Source: Bacteroides ihuae (GTDB lineage Bacteria; Bacteroidota; Bacteroidia; Bacteroidales; Bacteroidaceae). Taken from it: DNA of 64,000 nt. The position numbers were made by a program, and so were the translations under genes. The stretch is taken from positions 992,001 to 1,056,000 of the forward strand of contig NZ_FNVX01000006.1 in NCBI RefSeq assembly GCF_900104585.1, written 5' to 3'. The notes below the pieces were generated by a model. The model did not search any database. It saw only the letters and a program-made list of their open reading frames with translations, and was not told where the DNA came from. Numbering within the stretch: the first letter of the stretch is position 1; each line of letters starts with the position of its first letter. Of this stretch, positions 37,224-46,792 are shown in pieces.

Positions 37224-39059
37224 TTAATACCCATCGTTCTGATCACATAGGTTGTTTCTCAACAATTCGTTGGTCGGAATCGGAAATATCATCTTCTTTG
37301 CACTGTAGTCGAAGTTGCGATAGGTTTGCCAGTTATCGGGTGCGGTAGGATCTGTGTTAGGAACGCCTACACCTTTTGGATAGGCATGTGTAATGCAGTC
37401 TTCCATAAAACCGGAGCGTTGTTGGTCATACTTCGAGCAGAATTCAGCATTGAATTCTTTGCGACGTTCCATACCAAGAGCAACTAGCCATACTGGAGAA
37501 CTAAATCCATAGTCTGCTTTTACTTGTGTGTAATAGCTTTGTGCATCAGGAACAGTGACTGTTTCGGTGTTGAATGGCAATGGATAAGAGTCCATTGTGC
37601 CGCTGTAATAAGTTGACATCATTGTCTGATAGTATGGTAAATAAGTGCTTGTTAAGCTCGAAGCTTTGCCGACTTCCAAATTACCGAATGCGCGATCACG
37701 GATCTGTTTGATAATTCCCCAAGCAGTTGCATCGTTTTCTCCGTTCTTATAGAATAAACATTCCGCATAGTCTAATAAAACGTTAGCGTAGCGTTTGTAG
37801 TAGATCTGCATTGGAGCCATGATGATCTGATAGTCTGCTCGAGCGGTTCTCCACCATTTCAAACTCCATATAGAAGGAGCCATTTCACCGCCGTTATTAT
37901 ATTTATAATGAGAGCTGGTTGATGCGCCTGCTGTCGTTGTTTTTGGAATCTCTTGTTTGAGATAAGGATTATATCCATAGCAATGTTCAGAGCGATCTGA
38001 TTCAGGCATATTGGCTATAGGACCTGTTACAGCAGATGCGTCGCGACGTTTGTCACCTGTCTCATAGCTTTTGTACCACTCCCAAGAGAGGTAAAGGGAT
38101 CCCCATCCACCGCATTCGGGATTTGCACAATTATAAATATAGAACACAGCAGCATCGATATCGGGTGACCAAGAGGTTTTCTGTGTTTGATCTTGCAAAA
38201 CAGCTTCCCAAATAGCTTCTTTTGACCAAACTGCTCCCGGATCCCACAGTGTAGTGAAAGAAGGATTCAATTCATATTTTTGAATGTCAATAACTTGCTT
38301 CAGGGCAGCAGCAGCTTGAGTATAGAATGAATTATCATTTGTCTTGTATGCTTTCCACATATATGCTTCACCTAAATAAGAGAGAGCCATACCTTTAGTA
38401 CAACGTCCGTATTCACTATTTTGAGGATCCCAATCCAACTCGTTGGCTGCATCTGTTAAGTCAGCAATGATGAAATCCCACATTTCAGTATCTGTAGCTG
38501 CTCTAGCTTTATTAGGAGTGTTAGCGTAGGTTTCTCCTGTTGCTAGCATAGGAACACGGCCCCATGTCTCAGCCAAATACATGTAGAAAAATGCTCGTAA
38601 GGCTTTAGCCTGTCCATCTAAAGCTTTTTTGGAAGATTCAGGAACGTTCGTAGTACTTGCCAAGCCTGCTAAAAAATCGTTGCATCGTGAAATTGCGCGA
38701 TAGGAGTATGTCCAACCAATTGACAAGTCCCCATTGTCTGCTGTCCAGCTTTCTGTAACGAAATCCTTATCCCAGCCTGTAGCTTGTGTATCCAATGTCG
38801 GATGGCAGCCTGTCATAATTTGAGGTTTAAAACCCCAGTTGCTTCCATCCAATCCACCTGTAGTGTTTTTGTCGGGGAGCATCATGTCATAACAACCGAT
38901 TAAGCCTTTGTTTGCTTCGGCTTCGCTTTTAAACATCGCATCAGCACCAATGATGTCATAGTGATCAACGCTTAAATATTTATCGTTGTCGCAGGAGGTT
39001 GTTCCTAGTACTGTTAGGGCACCGGTAACCATGTATAATATTTTAGAGAACTTTTTCAT
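37224..39059 (-). CDS. susD: SusD/RagB family glycan-binding lipoprotein
   Basis: A 611-residue surface lipoprotein. The signal peptide ends in the lipobox-like LGTTSCDN (Cys about 23), fitting processing by Lgt and signal peptidase II. The mature protein has the SusD tetratricopeptide core (EAEANKGLIGCYDMM, LDGQAKALRAFFYMYLAETWGRVPML, and MALSYLGEAYMWKAY) and ends with a typical IFPIPTNELLRNNL segment. SusD homologues sit as lids on SusC barrels and bind oligosaccharides. It starts 18 bp after susC. The symbol denotes the family; the substrate is not starch on the evidence of the enzymes around it. Confidence 0.94.
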   Translation of the reverse strand: MKKFSKILYMVTGALTVLGTTSCDNDKYLSVDHYDIIGADAMFKSEAEANKGLIGCYDMMLPDKNTTGGLDGSNWGFKPQIMTGCHPTLDTQATGWDKDFVTESWTADNGDLSIGWTYSYRAISRCNDFLAGLASTTNVPESSKKALDGQAKALRAFFYMYLAETWGRVPMLATGETYANTPNKARAATDTEMWDFIIADLTDAANELDWDPQNSEYGRCTKGMALSYLGEAYMWKAYKTNDNSFYTQAAAALKQVIDIQKYELNPSFTTLWDPGAVWSKEAIWEAVLQDQTQKTSWSPDIDAAVFYIYNCANPECGGWGSLYLSWEWYKSYETGDKRRDASAVTGPIANMPESDRSEHCYGYNPYLKQEIPKTTTAGASTSSHYKYNNGGEMAPSIWSLKWWRTARADYQIIMAPMQIYYKRYANVLLDYAECLFYKNGENDATAWGIIKQIRDRAFGNLEVGKASSLTSTYLPYYQTMMSTYYSGTMDSYPLPFNTETVTVPDAQSYYTQVKADYGFSSPVWLVALGMERRKEFNAEFCSKYDQQRSGFMEDCITHAYPKGVGVPNTDPTAPDNWQTYRNFDYSAKKMIFPIPTNELLRNNLCDQNDGY

Positions 39060-39077
39060 AATAGATGTTATTTAAGT

Positions 39078-42000
39078 TTAGAATGTAACATTTAATCCTA
39101 ATGAATAGGTTCTTGGCATCGGGTAACGACCGGTATCCAAACCTGTATAGATTACACTTCCCTGGCCAACTTCAGGATCACCGTACTTGTTATAACCGGA
39201 TATACATGCAAGGTTATGAACAGAAGCAAAAATACGAGCAGTTTGCAAACGTAGTGGTTTGAGTAGGTTTTCATTGAAAGTATAACCAATCTGAATATTG
39301 TTTATTTTCAGGAAGTCTCCGTTCTTCACCCATGCGGAAGAGGTACGTGTATTGTAATTTTTTTCTGAAATAGTCAGACGGGGAATTGTATTTCCTCCTT
39401 TTTCGGCTGTCCATGCTTCATTATAAGCACTCTTCAAGATATTTGAGATACCATCATCAGAAGGATATACCGTTGAGAGCTTCATCGCAGAATAAGAAAG
39501 GATGTCTTGACCCAGTACACCATACATGTAAACTGAGAAATCCCAATTCTTGTAACTTGCATTCAGAGTTAAGCCATAGTTCAACTTAGGGAATCCGTTG
39601 CCTAGAATTGTCATATCATTACTATCAATATGACCATTATGATCTATATCCTTGTATTTGAAATCACCAGGTGCGGTATTTAATTCTTGGTATGCAGTAT
39701 ATCCTTTGCCTATTGCTTCGGTATTGGCGGCGTCTACTTCAGCAGCGTTTTGGAAGATACCTTCCACTTGATAACCATAATAGGAACCTACTGCATAGCC
39801 TTCGCGGCAAATTGAATGGTTGTCCCAATGAATACCTGCACCAACAGCACCTTTATCACTTGTGTCATTAACGGCACTTTCACTGTTATCTGTATTCAAT
39901 AAGTCACTTCCGCAAGCTAATACTTTATTCTTTAAAGTCGATCCTGTTAGGGTTGCTCCGAACGCCCAGTCGCCAAATTTTTGATTATAATTTAGACTTA
40001 ATTCGAAACCTTTGTTGCGAATCTTACCAAAGTTAGTATAAACTTGCGAAAAACCGGTTGAAGGACGAAGAGATTGATAAAGTAACAAGTCCTGAGATGT
40101 ACGTATGAAGTAATCGGCTGTGATATTGAAACGATTATTAAATATACCTAAATCGATACCGACATTCCATTGTTCATTCGTTTCCCATTTTAGATTTTCG
40201 TCAATAATATTTAATGCCGCATAGCCGTTAGCGGTAGAATAACCCGATGAAGCGCCACCTTGACTATTAAAGTAGTATCCTACGCGATTAGTTCCTAGTT
40301 GAGCGACAGACAGATTTGTTGCATCACCTGCGTTACCTGTACGTCCCCAACCTAAACGTAACTTCAAGTTATTTACGACTGAGTTGTTCTTCATAAAATT
40401 TTCTTGAGATACACGCCAAGCTAAGGCTGCTGATGGAAAAGTACCCCAACGGTTGCCTGCGCCGAAATTGGATGAACCATCACGACGTACGGTACCAGTA
40501 AGGATGTATTTGTCCATTAAGCTATAAATGGCGCGGCCGAAATAAGAGATAAAACGAGTTTGGATATCATAAGCACCACTACTCGTCTTCGTAGAAGTAT
40601 CTGTCGTTAATGAGATGTCACGAATATTTTCTGCAGGGAATCCTTGTGAAGAAACGCTCTGCCAATTTCCAAAGGTATTGCTGACAGAATTACCAACCAT
40701 TAATGTCAAGTTGTGATCATCGTTCTTCCAATTATAGCTAAAGTAATTTTCAATGGCTAATGTATTACTCTGGCTAGGACTCATCGTGAATGTAGCAGCA
40801 GCTTTATAATTAACCATTGTTACTTCTTGCCCATCATTATAGCGATGTTTTACTCCGTCAAAATCAGTGTAATCTTTTGCATAGAAATTGTAAGATGCGA
40901 CTGTCTTAAAATTCAGTCCTTTGAGTAGTTTGATTTCAGCGTAAGCACTGGCAAAAATCTGGTTTGTACGCGTTCTACGGTCATTATTCATCTGAATAGC
41001 ATAGGGGCTATCCAATCCTTTGGAGATTTCAGAATCTTGTGTTAACTGAAGGAATGTTCCATAAGTTCCATCAGCATTGACAACATTTGGGCTAATTAAT
41101 TTGCCATTATCTGTATAATCCATCGTAGGAGTTAAGAATGCCATATCACGTAAACTGGAAAGGTTTCCGTTATTACCATTTGAGCGGTTACTACCTATAG
41201 TTTCTTCGTGAACAAAATTCACGTCTCCACCTACTTCTATGAAATCAGCAACTTTGGTCTTGACATTGGCACGAGTTGATAAACGTTTGTAGTTTGTGTT
41301 GACAACGATACCGTCATTATTTAAGTAACCTACAGAGAAAAGAGATTGTGACTTATCTGTACCGCCTGATACAGAAAGATCATATTGCTGTTTCAGGGTA
41401 GTATGTGTCATCTCTTTCTGCCAATCGATTGTCTTTCTTTGGCCATCATAAGCTGTAGAAAAGATGGGCAAAACTAGTGCGTTAGCATCATTCGCACGAG
41501 CTTGGCGTACGGAAGCTGCATATTGGTCAGCATCGCCTGTATTCAAGTGTTGTGCTCTTGTCTGGATGTCCCAGTTGGCAGAAAAAGTTAGATGAGTGGC
41601 TCCTTTAGTGCCGTGTTTGGTAGTATCATGACTACACCGTTGGCACCGCGGGAACCATAGATGGCAGTTGCGGAGGCATCTTTCAATACTTCGATACTTT
41701 CAATATCACTCGGATTCAAGAAGTTCGCATTTGTACCAACCTGTACACCATCGACCACGTAAAGAGGATCTGCAGAGCCGTTGATGGTTGCAACACCGCG
41801 TACGCGAATTGTTGCGTAACCGTCAGGAGAACCATCTTTTGACATAACCATTACACCTGGAGCGGAACCTCTAAGACCTTGTGCTACATTTTGAGGCGAT
41901 TTTTTCATCATTTCCTCACGATTAACAGAGGCGACAGATCCGGAAATATCAGTCTTCTTGATACTACCATAACCAACGACAACCACTTCGTCTAAGGCTT

Positions 42001-42307
42001 TGCTATCTTCTTTCATTACAACGTTTATAGTCTGTTTTCCTGCTATAGCGATTGTTTGAGGAATATAGCCTACAAATGTGAAATTAAGTTTCGCATTGGA
42101 AGGAACACTGATTAAATAATTTCCATAGAGATCCGAGATTATTCCGTTAGTACTACCAACCTGCAAAATGTTTACTCCTGGAAGAGGTTCACCAGTAGCA
42201 TCTGTAATGTTTCCCTTAATAGTGATATTTTGAGAAACTGCCCACAAAGGTATTAACATAAACATGATTAATAACCCAAGGGTCTTTTTTATATTAATGC
42301 ATTTCAT
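39078..42307 (-). pseudogene. susC: SusC/RagA TonB-dependent transporter split by a one-base deletion
   Basis: The N-terminal frame (42307 down to 41588, 239 aa) has a signal peptide, a carboxypeptidase-like domain (GNITDATGEPLPGVNI), the TonB-box region LDEVVVVGYGS and the plug domain up to GSRGANGVVMI. Just after ATA at 41626-41624 one base is missing: restoring an A gives I-T-T-K-H-G-T-K-G and reads straight into the second frame (open to 39078), ending in the barrel strand RTYSLGLNVTF. The repaired protein would be about 1076 aa, normal for SusC. As written, the protein stops after 11 foreign residues. A real lesion or a sequence error are both possible; no slippery heptamer is visible. 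Confidence 0.88.
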
Positions 42308-42486
42308 AGAAAATAAAGAATAAAATTTGTATTAGATTAAAATAGGTTACCTAAAAATAATGCACGTAATTTTTCGCACATCTCATTGTTTTTCATTTCA
42401 TGTTTTCATATTCTAAGGCTTTTAATGATTAATAATTTTAAGGTTAATAATGTGGTAAAAGTAGAAGTCTTTAATTGTAAAATAAT

Positions 42487-42509
42487 CTAGTGTTTATGAT
42501 AATCACTAG
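42487..42509. promoter_or_regulatory. Palindrome upstream of susC
   Basis: CTAGTG (42487-42492) and CACTAG (42504-42509), 11 bases apart: a possible regulator half-site pair, about 180 bp before susC. Confidence 0.35.
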
Positions 42510-42627
42510 CCTTCACGTGAGATCTAATTTATCATATATTATAATAATGAGTATCGATTGTTATCAACAGAACTATATCTTAAAATAAACTAGAGTATAG
42601 GAGTATTGTTTGTGGGGGTTGCTACAC

Positions 42628-42652
42628 ATGCTTAAAATGCGTATTTAAGCAT
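42628..42652. promoter_or_regulatory. Palindrome ATGCTTAAA-N7-TTTAAGCAT
   Basis: A perfect 9-bp inverted repeat (42628-42636, 42644-42652). An overlapping alternative pairing TAAAATGC/GCATTTTA is also possible. It is a candidate binding site for the PUL regulator. Confidence 0.4.
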
Positions 42653-43016
42653 TTTATACAAAACGGTTGTTTTTTCATGCTATATTAGTTTAATGGTTAA
42701 TTCGGTTCAGGGTAAGTGTTCTTGAATACCTTTATGAACTTGTGTCAAAGTTATGATGTTTTACATCGCAAACTCTGTAGTTATGTTAATGCTTACGGTT
42801 GTATTGGTTAACCTAGGGGCATTGGATGTTATTACGGACGGCATAATATGTTTCTTTATGTTAAACAGCATAAGGAATAAGGTCATTAGAGCGTTTAAAG
42901 GTATATCTATAGAAGTGAGATTTTTCCTCTATAGATTAGGGGATAAATTGTAACAGTGAGACATTTGAGTACTCTTTTGATTACATTTCGTTTAGGACTT
43001 AATTGTTGATTTATCA

Positions 43017-43024
43017 TATCTTTG
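43017..43024 (+). promoter_or_regulatory. Possible -7 element for GH5
   Basis: TATCTTTG fits TAnnTTTG and lies 27 bases before the start codon; the -33 element is poor, as might be expected of an activator-dependent promoter. Confidence 0.42.
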
Positions 43025-43051
43025 TAGTATCTTAAATCTAAAATAGCAATA

Positions 43052-44551
43052 ATGAAAAGCCATCCATTTTTTTCGATATTAATCTTTCTTTTTTTCTCAA
43101 CGCTGGAAATCGCTTGTTCAAATAATGATGATAGTGTCGAACCTGAACTTACATTATCTAAGCAAGAATTGGCTTTTGATGGAACGATTAGCACGCAAAA
43201 ACTAGCTATTGAAACGAATGTCGATTGGTCAGTATCTTCCTTGGATTCATGGTGTGTAATATCTCCAGCTTTCGGTGAAGCCGGAAATAAACAAATAGAG
43301 GTATCTGTGTTAGAAAATCCTATGTCGGATCAACGTATAGCTACGATAACTATAATTGCAGGGGCGCTTTCAAAACAAATAAAAGTTACTCAAACCGCAA
43401 ATGTTAATAGCATACCAGCTGATAAAACGGGAATGAATAGTGATGCATTAGTATTGGCAACAAAGATGAAGTTGGGCTGGAACTTAGGGAATTCCTTGGA
43501 AGCTTGTGCAAGTAGCACTTCGGCAAGTGAAACGTACTGGAGCAATCCAAAGACAACTAAAGCAATGATTGATGCGGTGAAAGCGGCTGGATTCAATGCT
43601 GTTCGCATCCCAGCTGCATGGAGTGGTTACATTGATAATCAAACTACATATAAATTGCAGGGTACTTGGCTTGCTCGGGTGAAGGAGGTAGTGGATTATT
43701 GTGTGGATAATGATATGTATGCCATCTTGAATATTCATTGGGATGGCGGTTGGCTACAGGAGCATACTAAATATACTGACCAAGTGGAGGTAAACAAGAA
43801 GCAGAAGGCTCTGTGGTTACAGATTGCTGCCTACTTTCGCAATTATGATGAACACTTGTTGTTTGCTGGAACAAATGAGGTAAATACGGGTGATAGTAGT
43901 ACTCCGACCGAAGAGAACTTTAAAGTTCAGATGTCTTACAACCAAACATTTGTAGATGCTGTTCGTCTTACTGGTGGGAGAAATACATACCGTAATCTAA
44001 TTATTCAGGCTTTTAATACAGATATTGATTTGGCTGATAAAAACCTCACTGTGGCAACTGATAATATTGAAAAGCGCATAATGGTGGAGGTTCATTATTA
44101 TACTCCCTGGCAATTTTGTGGGATGGAGGAGGATGCTACTTGGGGTAAATACGCAGTTCTTTGGGGTACGGATTACAAACAGTATGCTACCGGGGAACTG
44201 GATGGTAGATGGATTACTGGGGGAGAGGAGGAGTATGTAAAAACAGAGTTTGCTAAGGTGAAAGCTAAGTTTGTAGACAAAGGATATCCGGTGATACTGG
44301 GCGAATATGGAGCTATCTCAAGATTGTCATTGGCTGGCGATGCTTTAAAGCATCATTTAGATTCGAGGGCTTACTTCTTGAAATATATTACCCAGCAAGC
44401 TAAAATTTATGGGATGGTTCCTTTCTATTGGGACAATGGCTATAGCGGTAATCATGGGTTTGGGCTGTTTGATAGAGGCAATCATGCCATCGTAGATACT
44501 CAGGCACTCAATGCTCTTGTAGAAGGTTCGGCTGCAAATTATCCTTATTAA
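43052..44551 (+). CDS. BACON-GH5 surface lipoprotein (endo-beta-glucanase-like)
   Basis: A 499-residue lipoprotein: the signal peptide ends LEIACSNN with the lipobox Cys near residue 23. Residues about 33-117 form a BACON domain (NVDWSVSSLDSWCVISP), a Bacteroidota module that extends enzymes from the surface. The GH5 barrel follows (KLGWNLGNSLEA, about 139), with conserved FNAVRIPAAW, acid/base Glu in GTNEVNTG (about 276) and nucleophile Glu in LGEYGAI (about 418). Such enzymes cut beta-1,4-glucans, xyloglucan or mannans from outside. Divergent from susC with the shared control region between them, and convergent with nadB. Confidence 0.9.
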   Translation: MKSHPFFSILIFLFFSTLEIACSNNDDSVEPELTLSKQELAFDGTISTQKLAIETNVDWSVSSLDSWCVISPAFGEAGNKQIEVSVLENPMSDQRIATITIIAGALSKQIKVTQTANVNSIPADKTGMNSDALVLATKMKLGWNLGNSLEACASSTSASETYWSNPKTTKAMIDAVKAAGFNAVRIPAAWSGYIDNQTTYKLQGTWLARVKEVVDYCVDNDMYAILNIHWDGGWLQEHTKYTDQVEVNKKQKALWLQIAAYFRNYDEHLLFAGTNEVNTGDSSTPTEENFKVQMSYNQTFVDAVRLTGGRNTYRNLIIQAFNTDIDLADKNLTVATDNIEKRIMVEVHYYTPWQFCGMEEDATWGKYAVLWGTDYKQYATGELDGRWITGGEEEYVKTEFAKVKAKFVDKGYPVILGEYGAISRLSLAGDALKHHLDSRAYFLKYITQQAKIYGMVPFYWDNGYSGNHGFGLFDRGNHAIVDTQALNALVEGSAANYPY

Positions 44552-44560
44552 ATAGAATAA

Positions 44561-44612
44561 TCACGCACTTCCTTTTGATACTCTTTATAGAGGTCGCTAA
44601 AGGAGTGCGTGA
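44561..44612. terminator. Bidirectional terminator between GH5 and nadB
   Basis: TCACGCACT-CCTTT (44561-44575) pairs with AAAGG-GTGCGTGA (44599-44612) with one mismatch, between convergent genes. Confidence 0.8.
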
Positions 44613-44624
44613 CTGTGTTTTGAA

Positions 44625-46196
44625 TTATTTCTTTGCGTGCGGATAATCGATAGTATAATGTAATCCGCGGCTTTCTTTGCGTTCTATGGCTTGCCGCATG
44701 ATGAGATAACCAACGTTGATTACGTTGCGCAACTCGCAGATTTCTTTTGAGGCAAAACTCCGCTTGAAGAGACTTTCTGTTTCTTCATAAATAATATCCA
44801 ACCGGTCCCAAGCACGTTTTAGGCGGAGATCGGAGCGAACGATACCTACGTATGCGCTCATAAGTAGATTCACTTCCTTCATGCTTTGCGTGATGAGTAC
44901 CATCTCTTCGGGCGAACTTGTGCCTTCATCGTTCCATTCGGGAATCTGTTCATTGTACGAATACTTTTCTATGCTTTCCAAACTGTGTTGGGCTGCTGCA
45001 TCGGCGTAAACTACAGCTTCTATCAAAGAGTTTGATGCTAATCGGTTACCTCCATGCAGACCGGTACATGAACATTCGCCTACAGCATACAATCGTTCAA
45101 TGGATGATTGCCCGTTCAAATCTACCTTGATGCCACCACACAGGTAATGAGCCGCAGGGGCTACAGGAATGTATTCTTTGGTAATATCAATGCCTAAGCT
45201 GAGACATTTTTCGTATATATTAGGAAAATGTTTTTTGGTTTCTTCGGCATCTTTATGAGTTACGTCAAGATAGACGTGATCGTCTCCTCTGTTTTTCATT
45301 TCATTGTCGATGGCGCGAGCTACGATGTCGCGTGGGGCTAGAGATAGGCGTGCGTCATATTTTTGCATGAATTCTTTTCCGTCCATGGTGCGAAGTACGC
45401 CTCCATATCCTCGCATGGCTTCGGTAATGAGGTATGATGGGCGATCTCCCGGATGATAGAGGGCTGTGGGGTGGAACTGGATAAATTCCATGTCTTTTAC
45501 TGTTCCTTTGGCACGGTAAACCATTGCGATGCCATCTCCCGTAGCTACGAGCGGATTGGTTGTTGTTTGATATACAGATCCTACTCCTCCGGTAGCCATC
45601 AATGTTGTTTTAGCTAAATAGGTATCTACTTTTCCTGTGGTTGGATCGAGGATATAAGCTCCGTAGCATTGAATATCCGGCGTTTGTCTGGTTACTTCTA
45701 CGCCTAAATGGTGCTGGGTAAGTATCTCAATGGCAAAATGATTCTCGAAGACACTGATATTGGGATGCTGCTTAACGGCGGCGATAAGACTATCCTGGAT
45801 TTCGGCGCCGGTGTTGTCTTTGTGGTGCAAGATGCGAAACTCTGAGTGTCCACCTTCGCGATGAAGATCAAACTCTCCCTTATCATTTTTGTCGAAATTT
45901 ACGCCCCAACTTATGAGTTCTTTTATTTGTTTGGGCGCTTCACGGATCACCTTTTCTACGGCCGAGCGGTCGCTGATCCAGTCACCGGCAATCATGGTGT
46001 CTTCAATATGTTTTTCGAAGTTATCTACCAGGGTGTTGGTTACTGAAGCTACACCTCCTTGGGCGTAATAGGTGTTTGCTTCTTCTAATTCTGTTTTACA
46101 TACGAGGGCTACTTTGCCTTTGTGTGCCACTTTGAGGGCAAAACTCATGCCGGCTATGCCGGAACCGATTACCAGAAAATCGAATTTCTTAATCAT
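44625..46196 (-). CDS. nadB: L-aspartate oxidase
   Basis: A 523-residue flavoprotein. The FAD-binding GSGIAGMSFALKVA is at residues about 11-24, HREGGHSEFRILH marks the conserved active-site region, and PVAPAAHYLCGGIKVDLNG the substrate-binding domain. It oxidises aspartate to iminoaspartate, the first step of de novo NAD synthesis, handing the product to NadA (gene at 19455-20447). Anaerobes use fumarate as acceptor. Upstream, minus-strand TAGTTTTG at 46297-46304 is a possible promoter, about 100 bases before the start. Confidence 0.96.
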   Translation of the reverse strand: MIKKFDFLVIGSGIAGMSFALKVAHKGKVALVCKTELEEANTYYAQGGVASVTNTLVDNFEKHIEDTMIAGDWISDRSAVEKVIREAPKQIKELISWGVNFDKNDKGEFDLHREGGHSEFRILHHKDNTGAEIQDSLIAAVKQHPNISVFENHFAIEILTQHHLGVEVTRQTPDIQCYGAYILDPTTGKVDTYLAKTTLMATGGVGSVYQTTTNPLVATGDGIAMVYRAKGTVKDMEFIQFHPTALYHPGDRPSYLITEAMRGYGGVLRTMDGKEFMQKYDARLSLAPRDIVARAIDNEMKNRGDDHVYLDVTHKDAEETKKHFPNIYEKCLSLGIDITKEYIPVAPAAHYLCGGIKVDLNGQSSIERLYAVGECSCTGLHGGNRLASNSLIEAVVYADAAAQHSLESIEKYSYNEQIPEWNDEGTSSPEEMVLITQSMKEVNLLMSAYVGIVRSDLRLKRAWDRLDIIYEETESLFKRSFASKEICELRNVINVGYLIMRQAIERKESRGLHYTIDYPHAKK

Positions 46197-46381
46197 GGTG
46201 TTGTAGTTTGCTAGTTGAGGTTTTTTGTATCAAAAGCGGACAGATTAATGTGCTGTCTTTGCTTTAGCACTAGCCATCAACATTATTTTTGTTTTGCAAA
46301 ACTACGAAATAACTTTATTCATTGTACTTTTCGTTGGCATTAATTCATAAAATTGCTAACTTGCCGACAAAATTAGGCATT

Positions 46382-46783
46382 ATGAATCGTATCTTTCATG
46401 CTCGTATTATTTGGTACCAACAAATTTATTTACTTCTATTGGCTCTCATTACGATCTTCTTGATCTGGGAGAAGAACGCTCTGTTTGCTTTATTGTTTGC
46501 ACTTTTGATGGTGGTGCTTATTGAGAGGATTATTCATACTACTTATACAGTTACCTCGGATGGGGAACTTATCCTTTATTTTGGTCGCTTTTCAAAGAAA
46601 CGCAAAATAGCTATTGCAGAGATTCTTTCGATTGAAAAAGCCAACTCGATGCAGCTTGGAGGTTTTTCAATTACTAAATATGTTTTAATTCGTTATGGAT
46701 ATAAAAAATATGTGGCTGTGCTGCCTGTTCATGAGCAAGAGTTTATTGAACTTTTAGAGAAACGTTTATCTGACATTGTATAA
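46382..46783 (+). CDS. Small membrane protein with PH-like domain
   Basis: A 133-residue protein from ATG 46382. Two adjacent hydrophobic segments (residues about 13-50) form a hairpin anchor, followed by a short beta-rich soluble domain (TYTVTSDGELILYFGRFSKKRKIAI; KYVAVLPVHEQEFIELLEKRL) resembling bacterial PH-like domains. The open frame extends to 46322, but the added residues are not family-like. It ends 9 bp before dacB, so probably cotranscribed. TATTTTTG at 46284-46291 with TTTG 22 bases upstream may be the promoter. Function unknown. Confidence 0.7.
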   Translation: MNRIFHARIIWYQQIYLLLLALITIFLIWEKNALFALLFALLMVVLIERIIHTTYTVTSDGELILYFGRFSKKRKIAIAEILSIEKANSMQLGGFSITKYVLIRYGYKKYVAVLPVHEQEFIELLEKRLSDIV

Positions 46784-46792
46784 TATTAAAGG

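Larger units (their letters stand above)
42308..43051. other. Divergent control region between susC and the GH5 gene (744 bp)
   Basis: Long AT-rich region with two small palindromes (42487-42509 and 42628-42652), a -7 element for GH5 at its right end, and no credible gene. A hydrophobic 66-codon frame at 42753-42953 has no signal of being real. The size suggests regulated expression of the PUL. Confidence 0.65.

Noticed and set aside
41588..41640. Programmed frameshifting in susC
   Set aside because: No slippery heptamer or downstream stimulatory hairpin is evident at the junction; a deletion or sequence error is simpler.
42753..42953. 66-codon hydrophobic open frame in the susC/GH5 gap
   Set aside because: Could pass for a small membrane protein, but lacks charged start features, promoter and known relatives; the gap is better read as regulatory.
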